22,937 nt of DNA from Paramacrobiotus metropolitanus (Eukaryota; Tardigrada; Eutardigrada; Parachela; Macrobiotidae): contig NW_026570652.1 in the NCBI RefSeq assembly GCF_019649055.1, positions 1 through 22,937 on the forward strand. Reading direction: 5' to 3'. The notes beneath the pieces are model-generated. The model had not been told where the DNA came from. It was given only the letters and a program-made list of their open reading frames with translations, and made no database searches. Of the stretch, positions 1 through 12,146 are shown piece by piece. Numbering within the stretch: the first letter of the stretch is position 1; each line of letters opens with the position of its first letter. The position numbers and the translations under genes are program-made.

Positions 1-875
1 CAGTTTCACCACGTAGTTATTGAGTTCTGACAACATGGCGAAAATGTGACACGTCTGACAGTAACTTTTTTCGGTGAAATTTTTTTGCAAACCGACTTGA
101 GATTCGTGCTCAGCGCATCGAATAACCCTTAAAAGCAGACTTTGGAGCAGTTTCACCACGTAGTTATTGAGACCTAAAAATGCCGGTGAATAGTCAGTTT
201 TCCATAACTTTTTCGGTGAAATTTTTTTGCAAACCGATTCTGTGATTCGTGCTCAGCGCATCGAATAACCCTTAAAAGCAGACTTTGGAGCCAGTTTCAC
301 CACGTAGTTATTGAGATCTAAAATGCCGGTGAATAGTCAAGTTTTCCATAACTTTTTCGGTGAAATTTTTTCGCAAACCGACTTAAAATTCGTGCTCAGC
401 GCATCGAATAACCCTTAAAAGCAGACTTCGGAGCAGTTTCACCACGTAGTTATTGAGTTCTGACAACATGGCGAAAATGTGACACGTCTGACAGTAACTT
501 CTTCTGGTGAAATTTTTTATGCAAACTGATATCAGATTCGTGCTCAGCGCATCAAATAACCCTTAAAAGCAGACTTTGGAGGAGTTTCACCACGTCGTTA
601 TTGAGATCTGACAACATGGCGAAAATGTGACACGTCTGACAGTAACTTCTTCTGGTGAAATTTTTTTGCAAACCGACTTAGAAATTCGTGCTCAGCGCAT
701 CGAATAACCCCTTAAAAAGCAGACTTTGGAGCAGTTTCACCACGTAGTTATTGAGACCTAAAAATGCCGGTGAATAGTCAAGTTTTCCATAACTTTTTTC
801 GGTGAAATTTTTTTGCAAACCGACTTGAAATTCGTGCTCAGCGCATCGAATAACCCTTAAAAGCAGACTTTGGAG

Positions 876-1018
876 CAGTTTCACCACGTAGTTATTGAGA
901 CCTAAAAATGCCGGTGAATAGTCAGGTTTTCCATAATTTTTTCGGTGAAATTTTTTCTGCAAACCGACTTGAATTTCGTGCTCAGCGCATCGAATAACCC
1001 TTAAAAGCAGACTTTGGA
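876..1018. repeat. Representative satellite monomer, type B
   Basis: This is one typical type B monomer. After gttattgag the core begins with an atctaaaatgccgg or acctaaaaatgccgg form, then gtgaatagtca and gttttccataac, before rejoining the shared ggtgaaat block. About 30 monomers are of this type. This copy carries the linked variants gtcaggttttccataat and gaatttcgtg, which recur only in a few others (near 1,640, 6,020 and 6,740). Confidence 0.88.
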
Positions 1019-2471
1019 GCAGTTTCACCACGTAGTTATTGAGATCTAAAAATGCCGGTGAATAGTCAAGTTTTCCATAACTTTTTTCGGTGAAATTTTT
1101 TTGCAAACCGACTTGAAATTCGTGCTCAGCGCATCGAAAAACGCTTAAAAGCAGACTTTGGAGCAGTTTCACCACGTAGTTATTGAGTTCTGACAACATG
1201 GCGAAAATGTGACACGTCTGACAGTAACTTTTTCTGGGGAAATTTTTTTTGCAAACCAATTTCAGATTCGTGCTCAGCGCATCGAATAACCCTTAAAAAG
1301 CAGACTTTGGGAGCAGTTTCACCACGTAGTTATTGAGTTCTGACAACATGGCGAAAATGTGACACGTCTGACAGTAACTTTTTCGGTGAAATTTTTTTGC
1401 AAACCGATCTCAGATTCGTGCTCAGCGCATCAAATAACCCTTAAAAGCAGACTTTGAGCAGTTTCACCACGTAGTTATTGAGATCTAAAATGCCGGTGAA
1501 TAGTCAAGTTTTCCATAACTTTTTCGGTGAAATTTTTTTGCAAACCGACTTGAAATTCGTGCTCAGCGCATCGAATAACCCTTAAAAGCAGACTTTGGAG
1601 CAGTTTCACCACGTAGTTATTGAGACCTAAAATGCCGGTGAATAGTCAGGTTTTCCATAACTTTTTCGGTGAAATTTTTTTGCAAACCGACTTGAATTTC
1701 GTGCTCAGCGCATCGAATAACCCTTAAAAGCAGACTTTGGAGCAGTTTCACCACGTAGTTATTGAGATCTAAAATGCCGGTGAATAGTCAAGTTTTCCAT
1801 AACTTTTTTCGGTGAAATTTTTTTGCAAACCGACTTGAAATTCGTGCTCAGCGCATCGAAAACGCTTAAAAGCAGACTTTGGAGCAGTTTCACCACGTAG
1901 TTATTGAGTTCTGACAACATGGCGAAAATGTGACACGTCTGACAGTAACTTTTTCGGTGAAATTTTTTGCAACCGATTTCAGATTCGTGCTCAGCGCATC
2001 GAATAACCCTTAAAAGCAGACTTTCGAGCAGTTTCACCACGTAGTTATTGAGATCTAAAAATGCCGGTGAATAGTCAAGTTTTCCATAACTTTTTTCGGT
2101 GAAATTTTTTTCGCAAACCGACTTGAAATTCGTGCTCAGCGCATCGAATAACCCTTAAAAGCAGACTTTGGAGCAGTTTCACCACGTAGTTATTGAGTTC
2201 TGACAACATGGCGAAAATGTGACACGTCTGACAGTAACTTCTTCTGGTGAAATTTTTTTTCAAACCGAATTTCAGATTCGTGCTCAGCGCATCGAATAAC
2301 CCTTAAAAGCAGACTTTGGAGCAGTTTCACCACGTAGTTATTGAGTTCTGACAACATGGCGAAAATGTGACACGTCTGACAGTAACTTCTTCTGGTGAAA
2401 TTTTTTTTGCAAACCGACTTCAGAAATTCGTGCTCAGCGCATCGAATAACCCTTAAAAGCAGACTTTGGAG
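876..2471. repeat. Higher-order satellite block, copy 1 (11 monomers)
   Basis: Eleven consecutive monomers run in the order B B A A B B B A B A A. The same order occurs at 5,962-7,564. Linked private variants support common origin: gtcaggttttccataat in the first B, ccaatttcag at the end of the first A, and catcaaataa followed by actttgagcag at the end of the second A. Confidence 0.6.
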
Positions 2472-5400
2472 CAGTTTTACCACGTAGTTATTGAGTTCTG
2501 ACAACATGGCGAAAATGTGACACGTCTGACAGTAACTTTTTCTGGTGAAATTTTTTTTGCAAACCGATTTCAGATTCGTGCTCAGCGCATCAAATAACCC
2601 TTAAAAGCAGACTTTGGGAGCAGTTTCACCACGTAGTTTTTGAGATCTAATATGCCGGTGAATAGTCAAGTTTTCCATAACTTTTTTCGGTGAAATTTTT
2701 TTGCAAACCGACTTGAAATTCGTGCTCAGCGCATCGAATAACCCTTAAAAGCAGACTTTGGAGCAGTTTCACCACGTAGTTATTGAGTTCTGACAACATG
2801 GCGAAAATGTGACACGTCTGACAGTAACTTTTTCTGGTGAAATTTTTTTGCAAACCGACTTCAGATTCGTGCTCAGCGCATCGAATAACCCTTAAAAGCA
2901 GACTTTGGAGCAGTTTCACCACGTAGTTATTGAGTTCTGACAACATGGCGAAAATGTGACACGTCTGACAGTAACTTTTTTCGGTGAAATTTTTTTGCAA
3001 ACCGATCTCAGAATTCGTGCTCAGCGCATCGAATAACCCTTAAAAGCAGACTTTGGAGCAGTTACACCACGTAGTTATTGAGATCTAAAAATGCCGGTGA
3101 ATAGTCAAGTTTTCCATAACTTTTTTCGGTGAAATTTTTTCTGCAAACTGACTTGAAATTCGTGCTCAGCGCATCGAATAACCCTTAAAAGCAGACTTTG
3201 GAGCAGTTTCACCACGTAGTTATTGAGTTCTGACAACATGGCGAAAATGTGACACGTCTGACAGTAACTTTTTCTGGTGAAATTTTTTTGCAAACCGATT
3301 TCAGATTCGTGCTCAGCGCATCAAATAACCCTTAAAAGCAGACTTTTGGAGCAGTTTCACCACGTAGTTATTGAGATCCAAAATGCCGGTGAATAGTCAA
3401 GTTTTCCATAACTTTTTTCGGTGAAATTTTTTTGCAAACCGACTTGAAATTCGTGCTCAGCGCATCGAATAACCCTTAAAAGCAGACTTTGGAGCAGTTT
3501 CACCACGTAGTTATTGAGACTCGACAACATGGCGAAAATGTGACACGTCTGACAGTAACTTTTCTGGTGAAATTTTTTTGCAAAGCGACTTCAGGTTCGT
3601 ACTCAGCGCATCGAATAACCCTTAAAAGCAGACTTTGGAGCAGTTTCACCACGTAGTTATTGAGATCTGACAAAATGCCGAAAATGTGACACGTCTGACA
3701 GTAACTTTTTCGGTGAAATTTTTTTGCAAACCGATATCTCAAATTCGAGCTCAGCGCATCGAATAACCCTTAAAAGCAGACTTTGGAGCAGTTTCACCAC
3801 GTAGTTATTGAGATCTGACAACATGGCGAAAATGTGACACGTCTGACAGTAACTTTTTCGGTGAAATTTTTTGCAAACCGACTTCAGGATTCGTACTCAG
3901 CGCATCGAAAACAACCCTTAAAAGCAGACTTTGGGAGCCAGTTTCACCACGTAGTTATTGAGATCTAAAATGCCGGTGAATAGTCAAGTTTTCCATAACT
4001 TTTTTCGGTGAAATTTTTTTGCAAACCGACTTGAAATTCGTGCTCAGCGCATCGAATAACCCTTAAAAGCAGACTTTGGAGCAGTTTCACCACGTAGTTA
4101 TTGAGTTCTGACAACATGGCGAAAATATGACACGTCTGACAGTAACTTTTTCTGGTGAAATTTTTTTTGCAAACCGACTTTGAAATTCGTGCCCAGCGCA
4201 TCGAATAACGCGCTTAAAAGCAGACTTTGGAGCAGTTTCACCACGTAGTTATTGAGTTCTGACAACATGGCGAAAATGTGACACGTCTGACAGTAACTTT
4301 TTCTGGGGAAATTTTTTTGCAAACCGATCTCAGATTCGTGCTCAGCGCATCGAATAAACCATTAAACAGCAGACTTTGGAGCAGTTTCACCACGTAGTTA
4401 TTGAGATCTAAAAATGCCGGTGAATAGTCAAGTTTTCCATAACTTTTTCGGTGAAATTTTTTTGCAAACCGACTTCAGATTCGTACTCAGCGCATCGAAT
4501 AACCCTAAAAGCAGACTTTGGAGCAGTTTCACCACGTAGTTATTGAGTTCTGACAACATGGCGAAAATGTGACACGTCTGACAGTAACTTTTCTGGTGAA
4601 ATTTTTTTTGCAAACCGATTTCAGATTCGTGCTCAGCGCATCGAATAACCCTTTAAAAAGCAGACTTTGGAGCAGTTTCACCACGTAGTTTTTGAGATCT
4701 AATATGCCGGTGAATAGTCAAGTTTTCCATAACTTTTTTCGGTGAAATTTTTTTGCAAACCGACTTGAAATTTCGTGCTCAGCGCATCGAATAACCCTTA
4801 AAAGCAGACTTTGGAGCAGTTTCACCACGTAGTTATTGAGACCTAAAATGCCGGTGAATAAATGTTTTCCATAACTTTTTCGGTGAAATTTTTTTGCAAA
4901 CCGACTTGAAATTCGTGCTCAGCGCATCGAATAACCCTTAAAAGCAGACTTTGGAGCAGTTTCACCACGTAGTTATTGAGATCTAAAATGCCGGTGAATA
5001 GTCACGTTTTCCATAACTTTTTCGGTGAAATTTTTTTGCAAACCGACTTCGAAATTCGTGCTCAGCGCATCGAATAACCCTTAAAAGCAGACTTTGGAGC
5101 AGTTTCACCACGTAGTTATTGAGATCTAAAATGCCGGTGAATAGTCAAGTTTTCCATAACTTTTTCGGTGAAATTTTTTTGCAAACCGACTTGAAATTCG
5201 TGCTCAGCGCATCAACAACCTTAAAAGCAGACTTTGGAGCAGTTTCACCACGTAGTTATTGAGTTCTGACAACATGGCGAAAATGTGACACGTCTGACAG
5301 TAACTTTTCTGGTGAAATTTTTTTGCAAACCGATTTCAGATTCGTGCTCAGCGCATCAAATAACCTTTAAAAGCAGACTTTGGAGCAGTTTCACCACGTA

Positions 5401-5961
5401 GTTATTGAGATCTAAAAATGCCGGTGAATAGTCAAGTTTTCCATAACTTTTTCGGTGAAATTTTTTTGCAAACCGACTTGAAGATTCGTGCTCAGCGCAT
5501 CGAATAACCCTTAAAAGCAGACTTTGGAGCAGTTTCACCACGTAGTTATTGAGATCTAAAATGCCGGTGAATAGTCAAGTTTTCCATAACTTTTTTTCGG
5601 TGAAATTTTTTTCGCAAACCGATTTGAAATTCGTGCTCAGCGCATCGAATAACCCTTAAAAGCAGACTTTGGAGCAGTTTCACCACGTAGTTATTGAGAT
5701 CTAAAATGCCGGTGAATAGTCAAGTTTTCCATAACTTTTTCGGTGAAATTTTTTTTGCAAACCGACTTGAAATTCGTGCTCAGCGCATCGAATAACCTTA
5801 AAAGCAGACTTTGGAGCAGTTTCACCACGTAGTTATTGAGTTCTGACAACATGGCGAAAATGTGACACGTCTGACAGTAACTTTTTCGGTGAAATTTTTT
5901 TGCAAACCGACTTGAAATTCGTGCTCAGCGCATCGAATAACCCTTAAAACAGATTTTTGGA

Positions 5962-7564
5962 GCAGTTTCACCACGTACGTTATTGAGACCCAAAAATGCC
6001 GGTGAATAGTCAGGTTTTCCATAATTTTTTCGGTGAAATTTTTTCTGCAAACCGATTCTTGAAATTCGTGCTCAGCGCATCGAATAACCCTTAAAAGCAG
6101 ACTTTGGAGCAGTTTCACCACGTAGTTATTGAGATCTAAAATGCCGGTGAATAGTCAAGTTTTCCATAACTTTTTTCGGTGAAATTTTTTTGCAAACCGA
6201 CTTGAAATTCGTGCTCAGCGCATCGAATAACCCTTAAAAGCAGACTTTGGAGCAGTTTCACCACGTAGTTATTGAGTTCTGACAACATGGCGAAAATGTG
6301 ACACGTCTGACAGTAACTTTTTTCGGGTGAAATTTTTTTGCAAACCAATTTCAGATTCGTGCTCAGCGCATCGAATAACCCTTAAACAGCAGACTTTGGA
6401 GCAGTTTCACCACGCAGTTATTGAGTTCTGACAACATGGCGAAAATGTGACACGTCTGACAGTAACTTTTCTGGTGAAATTTTTTTTCCAAACCGGATCT
6501 CAGATTCGTGCTCAGCGCATCAAATAACCCTTAAAAGCAGACTTTGAGCAGTTTCACCACGTAGTTATTGAGATCTAAGAATGCCGGTGAATAGTCAAGT
6601 TTTCCATAACTTTTTTCGGTGAAATTTTTTTTGCAAACCGACTTGAAATTCGTGCTCAGCGCATCGAATAACCCTTAAAAACAGATTTTGGAGCAGTTTC
6701 ACCACGTAGTTATTGAGACCTAAAAATGCCGGTGAATAGTCAGGTTTTCCATAACTTTTTTCGGTGAAATTTTTTCTGCAAACCGACTTGAATTTCGTGC
6801 TCAGCGCATCGAATAACCCTTAAAAGCAGACTTTGGAGCAGTTTCACCACGTAGTTATTGAGATCTAAAATGCCGGTGAATAGTCAAGTTTTCCATAACT
6901 TTTTTCGGTGAAATTTTTTTGCAAACCGACTTGAAATTCGTGCTCAGCGCATCGAAAAACCCTTAAAAGCAGACTTTGGAGCAGTTTCACCACGTAGTTG
7001 TTGAGTTCTGACAACATGGCGAAAATGTGACACGTCTGACAGTAACTTTTCTGGTGAAATTTTTTTGCAAACCGAATCAGATTCGTGCTCAGCGCATCAA
7101 ATAACCCTTAAAAGCAGACTTTGGAGCAGTTTCACCACGTTGTTATTGGAGATCCAAAATGCCGGTGAAAAGTCAAGTTTTCCATAACTTTTTTCGGTGA
7201 AATTTTTTTGCAAACCGACTTGAAATTCGTGCTCAGCGCATCGAATAACCCTTAAAAGCAGACTTTGGAGCAGTTTCACCACGTAGTTATTGAGTTCTGA
7301 CAACATGGCGAAAATGTGACACGTCTGACAGTAACTTTTCTGGTGAAATTTTTTTGCAAACCAATTTCAGATTCGTGCTCAGCGCATCGAAATAACCCTT
7401 AAAAGCAGACTTTGGAGCAGTTTCACCACGTAGTTATTGAGTTCTGACAACATGGCGAAAATGTGACACGTCTGACAGTAACTTTTTCTGGTGAAATTTT
7501 TTTGCAAACCGACTTTCAGATTCGTGCTCAGCGCATCGAATAACTATTAAAAGCAGACTTTGGA
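5962..7564. repeat. Higher-order satellite block, copy 2 (11 monomers)
   Basis: This is the second occurrence of the B B A A B B B A B A A block. It is displaced from 876-2,471 by 5,086 bp at one end and about 5,093 bp at the other. It shares the private variants listed for copy 1 at matching positions (for example 6,020, 6,350 and 6,515-6,550). The two copies differ by scattered substitutions and one-base indels, so the duplication is not the newest event in the array. Confidence 0.6.
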
Positions 7565-9025
7565 GCAGTTTCACCACGCAGTTATTGAGTTCTGACAACA
7601 TGGCGAAAATGTGACACGTCTGACAGTAACTTTTCTGGTGAAATTTTTTTGCAAACCGATTCAGATTCGTGCTCAGCGCATCAAATAACCCTTAAAAGCA
7701 GACTTTGAGCAGTTTCACCACGTAGTTATTGAGATCTAAAATGCCGGTGAATAGTCAAGTTTTCCATAACTTTTTTCGGTGAAATTTTTTTGCAAAACGA
7801 CTTGAAATTCGTGCTCAGCGCATCGAATAACCCTTAAAAGCAGACTTTGGAGCAGTTTCACCACGTAGTTATTGAGTTCTGACAACATGGCGAAAATGTG
7901 ACACGTCTGACAGTAACTTTTTCTGGTGAAATTTTTTTGCAAACCATCTCAAATTCGTGCTCAGCGCATCGAATAACCCTTAAAAGCAGACTTTGGAGCA
8001 GTTTCACCACGTAGTTATTATGGAGTTCTGACAACATGGCGAAAATGTGACACGTCTGACAGTAACTTTTTTCTGGTGAAATTTTTTTGCAAACCGATTT
8101 CAGATTCGTGCTCAGCGCATCGAATAACCCTTAAAAGCAGACTTTGGAGCCGTTTCACCACGTAGTTATTGAGTTCTGACAACATGGTCGAAAATGTGAC
8201 ACGTCTGACAGTAACTTTTTCTGGTGAAATTTTTTTTGCAAACTGATTTCAGATTCGTGCTCAGCGCATCGAATAACCCTTAAAAGCAGACTTTGAGCAG
8301 TTTCACCACGTAGTTATTGAGTTCTGACAACATGGCGAAAATGTGACACGTCTGACAGTAACTTTTTCTGGTGAAATTTTTTGCAAACCGATTTCAGATT
8401 CGTGCTCAGCGCATCGAATAACCCTTAAAAGCAGACTTTGGAGCAGTTTCACCACGTAGTTATTGAGTTCTGACAACATGGTGAAAATGTGACACGTCTG
8501 ACAGTAACTTTTCTGGTGAAATTTTTTTGCAAACCGATTTCAGATTCGTGCTCAGCGCATCGAATAACCCTTAAAAGCAGACTTTGGAGCAGTTTCACCA
8601 CGTTGTTATTGAGTTCTGACAACATGGCGAAAATGTGACACGTCTGACAGTAACTTTTCTGGTGAAATTTTTTTGCAAACCAATTTCAGATTCGTGCTCA
8701 GCGCATCGAATAACCCTTAAAAGCAGACTTTGGAGCAGTTTCACCACGTGGTTGTTGGAGTTCTGGACAACATGGCGAAAATGTGACACGTCTGACAGTA
8801 ACTTTTCTGGTGAAATTTTTTTGCAAACCGATCTCAGATTCGTGCTCAGCGCATCGAATAACTCTTAAAAGCAGACTTTGGAGCAGTTTCACCACGTAGT
8901 TATTGAGATCTAAAATGCCGGTGAATAGTCAACTTTCCATAACTTTTTTCGGTGAAATTTTTTTGCAAACCGACTTGAGATTCGTGCTCAGCGCATCGAA
9001 TAACCCTTAAAAGCAGACTTTGGAG

Positions 9026-9173
9026 CAGTTTCACCACGTAGTTATTGAGTTCTGACAACATGGCGAAAATGTGACACGTCTGACAGTAACTTTTTCTGGT
9101 GAAATTTTTTTTGCAAACCGATTCTTGAAATTCGTGCTCAGCGCATCGAAAAACCCTTAAAAGCAGACTTTGG
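9026..9173. repeat. Representative satellite monomer, type A
   Basis: This is one typical type A monomer. After gttattgag the core begins ttctgacaacatggcg, continues through a gacacgtctgacag block, and ends in the T-rich run before ggtgaaat. About 51 monomers are of this type, and nearly all monomers after 7,850 belong to it. The rest of the unit is shared with type B. Confidence 0.9.
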
Positions 9174-11851
9174 AGCAGTTTCACCATCGTAGTTATTGGA
9201 GTTCCGACAACATGGCGAAAATGTGACACGTCTGACAGTAACTTTTTTGGTGAAATTTTTTTGCAAACCGAAATTTCAGGATTCGTGCTCAGCGCATCAA
9301 ATAACTCCTTAAAAGCAGACTTTGGAGCAGTTTCACCACGTTGTTATTGAGTTCTGACAACATGGCGAAAATGTGACACGTCTGACAGTAACTTTTCTGG
9401 TGAAATTTTTTTGCAAACCGATTTGAAATTCGTGCTCAGCGCATCGAATAACCCTTAAAAGCAGACTTTGGAGCAGTTTCACGACGTGGTTATTGAGTTC
9501 TGACAACATGGCGAAAATGTGACACGTCTGACAGTAACTTTTTCTGGGGAAATTTTTTTTGCAAACCAATTTCAGATTCGTGCTCAGCGCATCGAATAAC
9601 TATTAACAGCAGACTTTGGAGCAGTTTCACCACGCTGTTATTGAGTTCTGACAACATGGCGAAAATGTGACACGTCTGACAGTAACTTTTTCTGGTGAAA
9701 TTTTTTTTGCAAACCGATTTCAGATTCGTGCTCAACGCATCAAATAACCCCTTAAAAGCAGACTTTGGAGCAGTTTCACCACGTAGTTATTGAGTTCTGA
9801 CAACATGGCGAAAATGTCACGTCTGACAGTAACTTTTTCTGGTGAAATTTTTTTTGCAAACCGATCTCAGATTCGTGCTCAGCGCATCGAATAACCCTTA
9901 AAAGCAGACTTTGGAGCAGTTTCACCACGTAGTTATTGAGTTCTGACAACATGGCGAAAATGTGACACGTCTGACAGTAACTTTTTCTGGTGAAATTTTT
10001 TTTGCAAACCATTTCAGATTCGTGCTCAGCGCATCGAATAACCCTTAAAAGCAGACTTTGGAGCAGTTTCACCACGTAGTTATTGAGTTCTGACAACATG
10101 GTGAAAATGTGACACGTCTGACAGTAACTTTTCTGGTGAAATTTTTTTGCAAACCGATTTCAGATTCGTGCTCAGCGCATCGAATAACCCTTAAAAGCAG
10201 ACTTTGGAGCAGTTTCACCACGTAGTTATTGAGTTCTGACAACATGGCGAAAATGTGACACGTCTGACAGTAACTTTTCTGGTGAAATTTTTTTGCAAAC
10301 CATTTCAGATTCGTGCTCAGCGCATCGAATAACTCTCTAAAAGCAGACTTTGGAGCAGTTTCACCACGCAGTTATTGAGTTCTGACAACATGACGAAAAT
10401 ATGACACGTCTGACAGTAACTTTTTCTGGTGAAATTTTTTTTGCAAACCACTCTCAGATTCGTGCTCAGCGCATCGAATAACCCTTAAAAGCAGACTTTC
10501 GGGAGCAGTTTCACCACGTAGTTATTGAGATCTAAAAATGCCGGTGAATAGTCAACTTTTCCATAACTTTTTTCGGTGAAATTTTTTTGGCAAACCGATT
10601 TGAGATTCGTGCTCAGCGCATCGAATAACCCTTAAAAGCAGACTTTTGGAGCAGTTTCACACCACGTAGTTATTGAGTTCTGACAACATGGCGAAAATGT
10701 GACACGCCTGACAGTAACTTTTTCTGGTGAAATTTTTTTGCAAACCGATCTCAGATTCGTGCTCAGCGCATCGAATAAACCGCTTAAAAGCAGACTTTGG
10801 AGCAGTTTCACCACGTAGTTATTGAGTTCTGACAACATGGCGAAAATGTGACACGTCTGACAGTAACTTTTTTGGTGAAATTTTTTTGCAAACCGATTTC
10901 AGATTCGTGCTCAGCGCATCAAATCACTCTTAAAAGCAGACTTTGGAGCAGTTTCACCACGCAGTTATTGAGTTCTGACAACATGGCGAAAATGTGACGT
11001 CTGACAGTAACTTTTTCTGGTGAAATTTTTTTTGCAAACCAATTTCAGATTCGTGCTCAGCGCACGAAATAACCCTTAAAAGCAGACTTTGGAGCAGTTT
11101 CACGACGTTGTTATTGAGTTCTGACAACATACCGAAAATGTGACACGTCTGACAGTAACTTTTCTGGTGAAATTTTTTTGCAAACCATTTCAGATTCGTG
11201 CTCAGCGCATCGAATAACTATTAAAAGCAGACTTTGAGCAGTTTCACGACGCTGTTATTGAGTTCTGACAACATGGCGAAAATGTGACACGTCTGACAGT
11301 AACTTTTCTGGTGAAATTTTTTTTGCAAACCGATCTCAGATTCGTGCTCAGCGCATCGAATAACCCTTAAAAGCAGACTTTGGAGCAGTTTCACCACGTA
11401 GTTATTGAGTTCTGACAACATGGCGAAAATGTGACACGTCTGACAGTAACTTTTTGGTGAAATTTTTTTGCAAACCAATTTCAGATTCGTGCTCAGCGCA
11501 TCGAATAACCCTTAAAAGCAGACTTTGGAGCAGTTTCACCACGTAGTTATTGAGTTCTGACAACATGGCGAAAATGTGACACGTCTGACAGTAACTTTTT
11601 GGTGAAATTTTTTTGCAAACCAATTTCAGATTCGTGCTCAGCGCATCGAATAACCCTTAAAAGCAGACTTTGGAGCAGTTTCACCACGTAGTTATTGAGT
11701 TCTGACAACATGGTGAAAATGTGACACGTCTGACAGTAACATTTACTGGGAAACTTTTTTTGCAAAACAATTTCAGATTCGTGCTCAGCGCATCGAATAA
11801 CTATTAAAAGCAGACTTTGGGGCAGTTTCACCACGCAGTTATTGAGTTCTG

Positions 11852-12061
11852 TTACAAATAATTGGCAGGCGAACTGAAAGGTGGATAAGACCGGTTTCTA
11901 GTCAGCATAATAACATTCATGGGCATATCGCCCTTATGATCAGTCGAGAATATCGCAGGCGAATATCGCTCAAAGTCTATACGTGACACTTCTCCCGTGT
12001 AAAAGGACTGTCCGCAGTCCATAACTAGACAAGAAAAGCAGAAAAGCGAGCCAACCAGCAA
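11852..12061 (-). CDS. Small open frame in the terminal region, possibly a spliced 3' exon
   Basis: A 69-codon open frame ends four bases from the satellite junction. Its first residues are hydrophobic and Cys-rich. A strong splice-acceptor-like sequence (pyrimidine-rich, ending TCTAG at 12,025) interrupts that first part. The exon after it begins TTATGG, so an ATG at 12,022-12,020 would head a 56-codon frame containing FERYSPAIFSTDHKGDMP. I recognise no domain. It overlaps the candidate LTR, so it may be plain LTR sequence that happens to be open. A short length and the lack of homology make coding doubtful. Confidence 0.2.
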   Translation of the reverse strand: MLVGSLFCFSCLVMDCGQSFYTGEVSRIDFERYSPAIFSTDHKGDMPMNVIMLTRNRSYPPFSSPANYL

Positions 12062-12138
12062 TACGATTTAGCAGCTATTTTTATGTTTTAAAATTTTCGA
12101 CACACATCCAAGAAAGAGCAAACAATAATATGCAAAAA

Positions 12139-12146
12139 TATTTATA
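12139..12146 (-). promoter_or_regulatory. Possible TATA box inside the candidate LTR
   Basis: TATAAATA on the minus strand lies within the candidate LTR, about 360 bases after its proposed start. If real, transcription would begin near 12,110-12,120 and leave about 260 bases of R plus U5. The surroundings are AT-rich, so a chance match is likely enough to keep confidence low. Confidence 0.25.

Larger units (their letters stand above)
1..11849. repeat. Tandem satellite array, about 81 monomers of 143-150 bp
   Basis: The same unit repeats head to tail without interruption from the left edge. Counted by eye from each cagtttcacc start, there are about 81 full monomers plus a 27-base truncated one at the right end. 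Every unit contains the blocks gttattgag, ggtgaaattttttt, gcgcatcgaataaccc and aaaagcagactttggagc. Monomers differ mostly by one-base indels in the T runs and by scattered substitutions. The array continues past the left edge. Unit length is close to nucleosome-core DNA, as in many centromeric or pericentromeric satellites, but no centromere function is shown here. Long minus-strand open frames exist because the type A unit is often 147 bp (49 codons). They are a by-product of the repeat, not genes. Confidence 0.98.

Noticed and set aside
101..120. CENP-B box in the satellite
   Set aside because: The segment attcgtgctcagcgcat keeps the TTCG part but misses the central A and the CGGG part of the consensus, so the match is too weak to claim.
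8635..8868. Plus-strand open frame of 77 codons in the satellite
   Set aside because: It is a chance frame through two monomers, with no domain and no counterpart in most other monomers.
678..11834. Many minus-strand open frames of 60-193 codons in the satellite, with the peptide LNNYVVKLLQSLLLRVIRCAEHE repeated in shorter or longer form
   Set aside because: They follow the repeat unit. Type A units are often 147 bp (49 codons) and lack stops in one frame, and the frames break wherever a unit has an indel or is type B. Nothing suggests selection on the protein.
1..11849. CRISPR array
   Set aside because: The whole unit repeats and there are no unique spacers between short repeats. The setting is a eukaryotic satellite beside a retrotransposon.
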